Source of the DNA: Christensenella sp. UBA5399
GTDB taxonomy: Bacteria > Bacillota > Clostridia > Christensenellales > Christensenellaceae
Reading direction: 5' to 3'
DNA: 7,678 nt
Assembly: GCA_002407725.1 (NCBI GenBank)
Contig: DHOD01000083.1
Span: forward strand, 1-7,678
The position numbers and the translations under genes are program-made. The notes below the pieces were generated by a model. The model had not been told where the DNA came from and searched no databases. It worked only from the letters and a program-made list of their open reading frames with translations. This document shows, one piece after another, positions 1 to 4,304 of the stretch. Each line of letters starts with the position of its first letter. Position 1 is the stretch's first letter.

Positions 1-57
1 GTGCACGTTATCCCCAGCCCCCACAACGATGTGGAAATGATTCTTCCCAAGAAATAA
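1..57 (+). CDS. BMC-domain shell protein (hexamer type), C-terminal fragment
   Basis: Only the last 18 codons and the TAA stop are in the window; the gene runs off the left edge. Frame 1 reads VHVIPSPHNDVEMILPKK, which matches the usual C-terminal end of hexamer-forming BMC shell proteins of the PduA/EutM/CsoS1 family (the 'H-V-I-P-x-P-H-x-D-V-E-x-I-L' pattern). Such proteins tile the facets of the compartment shell, and their central pores pass small metabolites. The EutN-type vertex gene starts 22 nt downstream, so the two are almost certainly co-transcribed. The fragment is too short to tell a single-domain BMC-H protein from the last domain of a tandem (BMC-T) protein, or to identify the pore residues. 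Confidence 0.85.
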   Translation: MHVIPSPHNDVEMILPKK

Positions 58-79
58 GCAAGCGCGGGAGAATTAGAAA

Positions 80-367
80 TTGAGGATAGGGACCGTTGTA
101 GGCAACGTGGTATCGACCATCAAGGATGAGTCTTTTTATGGCTATAAGTTGATGATCGTAGAATATATGGATGAGAACGGGAAGCCGGATGGCGGCAGGG
201 TGATTGCGTTTGACGCGGTCGATGCCGGCGTGGGCGACGTCGTACTCGTGATTCCGGACGGCGGAGCCGCCAATATGCTTCTGGATAAGAAGATTATTGC
301 GGACATTACTATCGCCGGTGTTCTGGATAGCTTTACCTATGACGGCAAAACGACCGAACTGAAATAG
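80..367 (+). CDS. EutN/CcmL-family BMC vertex (pentamer) protein
   Basis: This 95-residue protein has the size and sequence of the EutN/CcmL/CsoS4 (BMC-P) family, whose pentamers cap the vertices of the polyhedral shell. The start MRIGTVVGNVVSTIKDES is typical of the family. The middle carries the expected 'DAVDAGVGDVVLVIPDGGAA' glycine-rich segment (about residues 45-64), and the end has 'ITIAGVLDSF', equivalent to the family's usual 'x-I-V-G-I-V-D'. The start codon is TTG at 80, chosen because the family begins exactly here; a GGGAG at 65-69 lies about 10 nt upstream. It sits between a BMC hexamer gene and deoC-type cargo, supporting a shell operon. A TTG start may lower translation, which would suit a protein needed at only 12 pentamers per shell; that link is inference. 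Confidence 0.93.
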   Translation: MRIGTVVGNVVSTIKDESFYGYKLMIVEYMDENGKPDGGRVIAFDAVDAGVGDVVLVIPDGGAANMLLDKKIIADITIAGVLDSFTYDGKTTELK

Positions 368-397
368 TTTATTTTGGTTCCGGGCAGGAGTTAGTTT

Positions 398-448
398 ATG
401 GATATCAACAAGATTGTTCAGGAAGTGGTAGCCGAGATTGGCGCCAAG
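398..448 (+). other. Putative encapsulation peptide of the divergent DeoC-like protein
   Basis: Codons 1-17 encode MDINKIVQEVVAEIGAK, with hydrophobic residues (I3, I6, V7, V10, V11, I14) spaced to form one face of a helix. It is followed by a polar linker before the aldolase barrel. N-terminal amphipathic helices of this kind target BMC enzymes to the shell lumen (known for PduP, PduD and others). The same peptide, with conservative changes, opens the second DeoC at 2170. The targeting role is inferred from pattern and context. Confidence 0.7.
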
Positions 449-1150
449 ACGTATGCGGAAAGGCCGCAGTCATGCCGCGAGGTTTGCACATACGATGTGC
501 CCGGTATGCTGGAGCACTCGCTGCTGGTTCCGGATATCACGATGGACAAAATACTGGAAGAGTGTTCCAACGCACGCAGGTACGATGTTGCTGCCGTTTG
601 CGTCGCACCGTATTTTGTATCGGCAGCGGCCGATGCACTGCAGGGTTCGGGCGTGGCGGTTTGCGCTGCAATCGGTTTTCCCCATGCCTCCATGTCGGCG
701 GCTTCCAAGCTGGCCGAGGCCAAGGAGTGCCTGAACAACGGTGCGGACGAATTGGACGTCGCGCTGAACATGTCGGCGATCAAGTCGGGCAATATGTGTG
801 ATGCGCGTGCGGACCTGGAGCAGATTGTCGGGGCATCGCTGGGCAGGGCCAAGGTCAAGGCGGTGTTTGAACATTGCGTGTATACCGATGAGGAAAAACG
901 GGCCATTTTGAGCATGATCAAGGACTGTGGCGCGGAATACATCAAAATCCAGAACGTGCTTAGCGGGAAAGGTGCGGACGTTGCCGATATCCGCTATGTG
1001 AAAGACATACTGGGCCGCAACATTAAAATCAAGATCGACGGCGGTGTGAAAACGCTGGAAAAAGCCGAAGAACTGATTGCAGGCGGCGCGGACAGGATTG
1101 GCCTGACTGCCACTGTGGCCATAGCAAAGGAAGCATACGCGGCGAAGTAA
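398..1150 (+). CDS. Divergent DeoC-like aldolase, probable BMC cargo
   Basis: This 250-residue protein is a class I aldolase of the DeoC/FbaB superfamily, a paralogue of the DeoC at 2170. Residues 1-17 (MDINKIVQEVVAEIGAK) form a predicted amphipathic helix that nearly matches the start of that paralogue, followed by a linker to about residue 30. This looks like an encapsulation peptide. By alignment with DeoC, the catalytic Asp is kept (D120 in ADELDV), as are the Schiff-base Lys (K183 in YIKIQN) and the second Lys (K212, just before DGGVKT). Hallmark substrate motifs have changed: IDHT is LEHS (E39-S41), VKTSTGF is IKIQNVLS, and the phosphate-binding RLGTSS is RIGLTA. It may act on another substrate or be a structural cargo protein. 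CAGGAG at 385-390 is a good ribosome-binding site, and the regulator gene starts 3 nt after the stop. The family is secure; the reaction is not. Confidence 0.85.
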   Translation: MDINKIVQEVVAEIGAKTYAERPQSCREVCTYDVPGMLEHSLLVPDITMDKILEECSNARRYDVAAVCVAPYFVSAAADALQGSGVAVCAAIGFPHASMSAASKLAEAKECLNNGADELDVALNMSAIKSGNMCDARADLEQIVGASLGRAKVKAVFEHCVYTDEEKRAILSMIKDCGAEYIKIQNVLSGKGADVADIRYVKDILGRNIKIKIDGGVKTLEKAEELIAGGADRIGLTATVAIAKEAYAAK

Positions 1151-1153
1151 ACT

Positions 1154-2119
1154 ATGTCAAAAGAGATCGAAACAAGTGAATTGAACCTGATGCTCAGCGT
1201 GGTCAAAAAGTACTACGAGCTGGGGATGAACCAGGAGCAGATTGCCAAAGAAGAGTTTATATCAAAGTCTTCGGTGTGCAGGCTGATCAAAAAAGCGGTT
1301 GCCAACGGATATGTGCGTTTCCAGATCAACTACCCGATCGAATCGGTGCAGTCGCTGGAAAACGAGTTCCACAAGCGCTTTAAACTGGAGAAGGTTTTTA
1401 TTACGCCGTCTTATACGGACGATCATGACATAAGGCTTCGGGATACGTGCAGGTCGATGGCCAACGATCTTTGCAAAATCATGCAGCCCAATGACATTTT
1501 ATGTGTGTCGTGGGGCTCGACGATGGACAAGCTGGCGGGCATCATCTCCAAAGAGATGAACACCAACAAAAAGTGTTCGCGCGTGGTGATGATGAACGGA
1601 TCGGCCGCGGGGGATATCATCTCCACAAAGTCGGCGCAAATCGTCGAGCAGTTGGCGGAATGCTTTGACGCGGAAGGGTATATATTGCCCGTGCCATTGA
1701 TCGTGGACAACAAGCACACGGCCGACGTGATCAAGGAAGATTCACACGTAAAGTATGTGATCGATTACGCCCGCAAGTCGAACATAGCAGTGTTCAGCAT
1801 TGGCGCGACCTCATACAAATCGGTGCTGCGCAAGCGTGGAGCGTATTCAAAGGAAGATTACGACGAGATTCTTTCGCTGGGCGCTGTGGGTGACATTGCA
1901 GGGTATTGCTTTAATATACAGGGGGAGCCGGTATCAAAAGGCGTGGACGAACGCATGATCGGGCTGCCGCTGGAGGATATTAAAAGCAAGAAAACGCGTA
2001 TGGGCATAGCCGTGGGCGAAAAGAAAGTCGAGGCCATTATCGGCGCGCTGCACGGGGGACTGGTCAACCGGTTCTATGTGGACGAAATGACGGCCGAGCA
2101 GGTTATCAAAAATTTATAA
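1154..2119 (+). CDS. SorC/DeoR-family sugar-phosphate-responsive transcriptional regulator
   Basis: This 321-residue protein has an N-terminal helix-turn-helix (about residues 24-48, 'GMNQEQIAKEEFISKSSVCRLIKKA') and a large C-terminal SorC-type sugar-binding domain (about 65-319). Diagnostic blocks are 'VSWGSTM' (119-124), 'GAVGDIAGYCF' (243-253) and 'GEKKVEAIIGALHGGLVN' (288-305). Overall it resembles B. subtilis DeoR, a SorC-family repressor of deoxyribonucleoside catabolism induced by deoxyribose-5-phosphate. It lies between two deoC paralogues and starts 3 nt after the first one's stop, so a role as local regulator of this BMC operon is likely. The inducer-binding lysine of B. subtilis DeoR (K141, in VVQLKGG as I recall it) aligns with N148 here (VVMMNGS), so effector binding may be non-covalent or the effector different. 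The ribosome-binding site is weak, consistent with translational coupling. No operator was identified. Confidence 0.88.
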   Translation: MSKEIETSELNLMLSVVKKYYELGMNQEQIAKEEFISKSSVCRLIKKAVANGYVRFQINYPIESVQSLENEFHKRFKLEKVFITPSYTDDHDIRLRDTCRSMANDLCKIMQPNDILCVSWGSTMDKLAGIISKEMNTNKKCSRVVMMNGSAAGDIISTKSAQIVEQLAECFDAEGYILPVPLIVDNKHTADVIKEDSHVKYVIDYARKSNIAVFSIGATSYKSVLRKRGAYSKEDYDEILSLGAVGDIAGYCFNIQGEPVSKGVDERMIGLPLEDIKSKKTRMGIAVGEKKVEAIIGALHGGLVNRFYVDEMTAEQVIKNL

Positions 2120-2155
2120 TTTTTTAGTTTACATAAGCATGGCGCAAGCCGGCTT

Positions 2156-2166
2156 AGGAGGAGGAG
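2156..2166 (+). promoter_or_regulatory. Strong ribosome-binding site of deoC
   Basis: AGGAGGAGGAG lies 3 nt before the ATG at 2170; the upstream AGGAGG copy sits at 8 nt, close to optimal spacing. It is the strongest Shine-Dalgarno in the window and supports this start for the canonical DeoC, suggesting high expression compared with the weakly initiated regulator upstream. The 50-nt gap after the regulator stop contains no convincing terminator or promoter. Confidence 0.8.
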
Positions 2167-2169
2167 AAC

Positions 2170-2220
2170 ATGGATATAAACGAGATTATCAAACAGGTCA
2201 CTGAGGAAGTTTGCGCCAAG
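2170..2220 (+). other. Putative encapsulation peptide of DeoC
   Basis: Codons 1-17 encode [17 protein letters not shown], with I3, I6, I7, V10 and V14 on one helical face. A low-complexity linker (about residues 18-35, rich in Gly, Ala and Ser) follows before the conserved IDHT motif that marks the start of ordinary DeoC proteins. It shares MDIN, similar hydrophobic spacing and a terminal 'AK' with the divergent paralogue, implying a common docking site in the shell. Confidence 0.75.
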
Positions 2221-3009
2221 TACGGCGGAGAAACCGCCCAGTCGGCTGGCGGTGGGGACCTGAGTCCCGGGTCGCTCGCAAAATATATCGACCATACCAT
2301 TTTGAAGGCGAACGCGTCGATTGAAGACGTCAAAAAGGTATGCGACGAGGCAAAAAAATACCACTTCGCAAGCGTTTGCGTAAACCCCAGCTACATCAAG
2401 TTTGTGGCGGGCCAGCTTGAAGGCAGCGGCGTTGCGCCCTGCTGCGTGATTGGCTTCCCTCTGGGTGCGTGCACGCCTGAGGCAAAGGCGTACGAGGCAT
2501 CTGACGCGGCAAGCAATGGCGCGAAAGAGGTGGATATGGTCATCAACATCGGCGCGATCAAGTCCAAGGACTGGATGCTGGTGAAGCGCGATGTAGAGAG
2601 CGTTGTCAATGCGGTCAAGGGCCGTGCGATCCTCAAGGTGATCATTGAGACATGCTTGCTGACCGATGAAGAAAAGGTCAAGGCCTGCGCAATCAGCAAG
2701 ATGGTCGGCGCGGACTTTGTCAAGACATCCACAGGATTCTCGACGGGTGGCGCGACGGTGGAAGATGTGCGCCTGATGCGCGAGACAGTGGGCCCCGATA
2801 TCGGCGTGAAAGCCTCCGGTGGTGTAAAGACATACCAGGATGCGGTCAACATGATCCGTGCGGGCGCCAACAGGCTTGGCACCAGCTCCGGCGCGGCAAT
2901 CGTTTCGGGCGATGGCGGCGGCGAGAAGCCCCACGAGTGCATCAACTGCGGCGCGTGCCGTGGCACATGCCCCAGCGGCAGGGTGCAGGTTACGAAGGAC
3001 AGCTATTAA
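2170..3009 (+). CDS. deoC: Deoxyribose-phosphate aldolase with encapsulation peptide and C-terminal 4Fe-4S-type motif
   Basis: This 279-residue enzyme is predicted to cleave 2-deoxy-D-ribose 5-phosphate into acetaldehyde and D-glyceraldehyde 3-phosphate. Its core (about residues 36-245) has every DeoC hallmark: IDHTILK (40-46), catalytic D122 in KEVDMV, Schiff-base K185 in VKTSTGF, second lysine K214 in [10 protein letters not shown], and the phosphate-binding RLGTSSG (235-241). It is longer than the usual 215-260 residues because of two additions. Residues 1-17 ([17 protein letters not shown]) are a probable encapsulation helix, followed by a Gly/Ser-rich linker. Residues 247-279 are a glycine-rich linker and a tail with C257-x2-C260-x2-C263-x3-C267-P, the signature of a single 4Fe-4S cluster. 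Context is a BMC operon, with tpiA downstream to handle the glyceraldehyde-3-phosphate. The Fe-S tail is unusual for an aldolase that needs no redox cofactor; its role is unknown. Confidence 0.95.
   Translation: MDINEIIKQVTEEVCAKYGGETAQSAGGGDLSPGSLAKYIDHTILKANASIEDVKKVCDEAKKYHFASVCVNPSYIKFVAGQLEGSGVAPCCVIGFPLGACTPEAKAYEASDAASNGAKEVDMVINIGAIKSKDWMLVKRDVESVVNAVKGRAILKVIIETCLLTDEEKVKACAISKMVGADFVKTSTGFSTGGATVEDVRLMRETVGPDIGVKASGGVKTYQDAVNMIRAGANRLGTSSGAAIVSGDGGGEKPHECINCGACRGTCPSGRVQVTKDSY
2938..2970 (+). other. Ferredoxin-like CxxCxxCxxxCP motif at the C terminus of DeoC
   Basis: The codons for residues 257-267 encode four cysteines spaced C-x2-C-x2-C-x3-C, followed by proline ([12 protein letters not shown]). 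This is the classical [4Fe-4S] ligand pattern of bacterial ferredoxins. It is in frame, after a GDGGGEKP linker, and only 12 residues from the stop. Half of a two-cluster ferredoxin is present; a second motif is absent. Binding of iron rather than zinc is inferred from the spacing. Confidence 0.8.
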
Positions 3010-3011
3010 GG

Positions 3012-3117
3012 GCAATGAATAATGAATAAGGAATAGTTAACAATGAATCAAGGAGGCTTTTCGCGGAGGCGAAAAGCTTCCAGAATTATTCATTATTCTT
3101 TATTAATTGTTAATTGG
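3012..3117. repeat. Palindromic AT-rich intergenic repeat with a central hairpin
   Basis: The gap between deoC and tpiA is a dyad. At the centre is a 13-bp stem with one G-T pair (3052-3064 with 3069-3081, arms GGAGGCTTTTCGC and GCGAAAAGCTTCC) and a GGAG loop. On both sides are AT-rich arms made of AATGAAT/AATAATGAAT-like words: GAATAATGAAT at 3017-3027 is complementary to 3088-3098, and TTAACAAT at 3037-3044 to 3106-3113. These outer pairs are crossed rather than neatly nested, so the arms are degenerate. It looks like a short dispersed, REP/MITE-type element inserted in the operon. It is followed by no T-run, so it is not a clear terminator, but the transcript hairpin could affect mRNA stability or tpiA expression. 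Confidence 0.6.
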
Positions 3118-3138
3118 ACTCCAAAGGGATACCCAAAT

Positions 3139-3882
3139 ATGAGAAGACCGATTATTGCAGGGAACTGGAAGTTAAATAAAACGCCGTCCGAAACTGTGGC
3201 ACTGGTCGAGGAGATCAAGCCGCTGGTAAAGGATGCGCGGGCCGAAGTTGTGGTTTGCCCCACATCGGCATGCCTGTTTGCCGCCAAAATGGCGCTTGAT
3301 GGCAGCGATATCGCGCTGGGTGCGCAAAATGTTTATTTTGAGGACGCGGGCGCGTTCACCGGTGAGGTCAGTGTCGATACATTGATTGAGCTGGGGGTAC
3401 GATATGTCATTATCGGCCACTCGGAGCGGCGCGAATATTTTGCGGAAACGGATGAAACCGTCAATAAAAAGGTGCTCAAGTGCCTGGAGAAGCGGCTTCG
3501 CCCCATCATCTGTGTGGGCGAGAGGCTGTATGAGCGTGAACTGAATATCACGGATGAGACTGTGCGGCGGCAGGTCAAGCTTGCGCTGACCGGGCTGAGC
3601 GCGCAGGATATGGATGAGATCGTGATTGCGTACGAGCCTGTATGGGCGATTGGCACGGGCAAGACGGCGACAAGCGAGCAGGCAAACGAGACGATACGGG
3701 CGATCCGCACCGTGGTGAACGAGCTGATGGGCGACGCCAGCAACCGGTTGCGTATACAGTATGGCGGCAGCATGAATGCCGACAATGCGGCGCAGCTGAT
3801 GGCAATGAGCGATATTGACGGCGGCCTGATTGGCGGAGCGAGCCTGAAAGCGGATGCTTTTTCCAAAATCGTAAACTATTGA
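3139..3882 (+). CDS. tpiA: Triose-phosphate isomerase
   Basis: This 247-residue protein interconverts glyceraldehyde-3-phosphate and dihydroxyacetone phosphate in the cytoplasm. All catalytic elements are visible: N9 and K11 in AGNWKLNK, H94 in IIGHSERR, E166 in AYEPVWAIGTG, and the phosphate-binding IQYGGS and GLIGGAS segments near the C terminus. The length is normal. The ATG at 3139 is chosen because the family starts with 'RRPIIAGNWK', and AAAGGGA at 3123-3129 is a well-spaced ribosome-binding site. The frame stays open upstream to 3043, but that extension translates the palindromic repeat and is not a targeting peptide. As last gene of the BMC operon, it would pull the glyceraldehyde-3-phosphate made by DeoC into glycolysis. 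It could also be the cell's only TpiA; that cannot be judged from one window. Confidence 0.97.
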   Translation: MRRPIIAGNWKLNKTPSETVALVEEIKPLVKDARAEVVVCPTSACLFAAKMALDGSDIALGAQNVYFEDAGAFTGEVSVDTLIELGVRYVIIGHSERREYFAETDETVNKKVLKCLEKRLRPIICVGERLYERELNITDETVRRQVKLALTGLSAQDMDEIVIAYEPVWAIGTGKTATSEQANETIRAIRTVVNELMGDASNRLRIQYGGSMNADNAAQLMAMSDIDGGLIGGASLKADAFSKIVNY

Positions 3883-3889
3883 TACAAAG

Positions 3890-3918
3890 AAAAAAGGATG
3901 CGTTGCGCATCCTTTTTT
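3890..3918 (+). terminator. Rho-independent terminator after tpiA
   Basis: A perfect 13-bp inverted repeat, AAAAAAGGATGCG (3890-3902) and CGCATCCTTTTTT (3906-3918), with a 3-nt loop begins 7 nt after the tpiA stop. The GC core ends in a run of six T. The structure is symmetrical, with an A-run on the left, so it could also work in the opposite direction. It separates the BMC operon from the glycyl-radical unit. Confidence 0.92.
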
Positions 3919-3981
3919 GTACCATGGAAGGCACATTTGTAACTTTGAGTAAAAAAAGTGTTAAAAATTTGATAATTCATG

Positions 3982-4008
3982 TTGATCTGCCCGAAATGGT
4001 GTTATAAT
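3982..4008 (+). promoter_or_regulatory. Candidate sigma-A promoter for the glycyl-radical enzyme operon
   Basis: A perfect -10 hexamer TATAAT lies at 4003-4008, with TTGATC at 3982-3987 upstream (15-nt spacer; the overlapping TGTTGA at 3980-3985 gives 17 nt). It sits in AT-rich DNA after the tpiA terminator and about 300 nt before the ATG at 4305, implying a long 5' leader. The -35 assignment is uncertain. No other convincing promoter was found closer to the gene, although TATAAA near 4271 might serve as a -10 without a clear -35. Confidence 0.55.
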
Positions 4009-4062
4009 ATAAGTAAAGAAGTGTAATAGAAATACATAAAACTGAAATTTATACTAAACACT

Positions 4063-4109
4063 GATAGAAAAGCCTTAAATCGACTTTTCTATCGCCGCAA
4101 GCAATGCGG
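4063..4109 (+). promoter_or_regulatory. Tandem hairpins in the leader upstream of the glycyl-radical enzyme
   Basis: Two adjacent inverted repeats lie in the predicted leader. GATAGAAAAG (4063-4072) pairs perfectly with CTTTTCTATC (4084-4093) across an 11-nt loop, and CCGCA (4095-4099) pairs with TGCGG (4105-4109) across 5 nt. A small ACAC/GTGT pair follows at 4123-4134. This could be an operator palindrome or a structured RNA. I compared it by eye with the well-known riboswitch consensus motifs I remember (c-di-GMP, cobalamin, TPP) and recognise none. Function is unassigned. Confidence 0.4.
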
Positions 4110-4136
4110 AAACCGACAATCAACACGAGTGTGTAA

Positions 4137-4272
4137 TACTAATTCCAAATTAAAAGCGTTAATTTGGAAAACGGTGCTAAACGCACCGTGCCGCTACGCG
4201 GCGCGTCTCATGCAGTTCCAAACGCGCTGCGCGCTATAAAAAACGTACAACGTTTTTTAAATGGAACTAGTA
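4137..4272. repeat. MITE-like repeat with imperfect terminal inverted repeats and internal hairpins
   Basis: The segment begins TACTAATTCCAAAT (4137-4150) and ends AAATGGAACTAGTA (4259-4272). These are inverted repeats matching at 11 of 14 positions. Inside is a chain of short hairpins: TTCCAAATTAA/TTAATTTGGAA (4143-4153 with 4159-4169), CGGTGC/GCACCG (4172-4177 with 4183-4188), GCCGC/GCGGC (4190-4194 with 4198-4202), GCGC/GCGC (4224-4227 with 4231-4234) and AAAAAACGT/ACGTTTTTT (4238-4246 with 4250-4258). There is no reading frame for a transposase. The layout suggests a small non-autonomous mobile or dispersed element inserted in the leader about 30 nt before the next gene's start. Copy number elsewhere in the genome is unknown from this window. 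Confidence 0.6.
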
Positions 4273-4304
4273 TAAATATAAAAAATATTTGGTGAGGTGT
4301 ACAA

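Noticed and set aside
2120..2169. Possible terminator or promoter between the regulator and deoC
   Set aside because: There is a T-run and a short AAGCCGGCTT palindrome, but no stem precedes the T-run and no -35/-10 pair with proper spacing was found. The genes are best read as one operon.
2074..3015. Long minus-strand open frame (313 codons) opposite deoC
   Set aside because: It mirrors the codon structure of deoC and runs into the regulator's 3' end. The translation is low-complexity with many Ala, Arg and His, has no recognisable domain, and no ribosome-binding site was seen. The plus-strand gene has all catalytic motifs.
3043..3138. In-frame 32-codon N-terminal extension of TpiA that might be an encapsulation peptide
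   Set aside because: The extension is the translation of the palindromic repeat, is not amphipathic like the DeoC peptides, and TpiA proteins begin at the ATG at 3139, which has its own ribosome-binding site.
4137..4272. CRISPR array or tRNA gene in the repeat-rich leader
   Set aside because: The repeats are inverted pairs of different sequence, not regularly spaced direct repeats, and no cloverleaf with a T-loop GTTCRA motif can be drawn.
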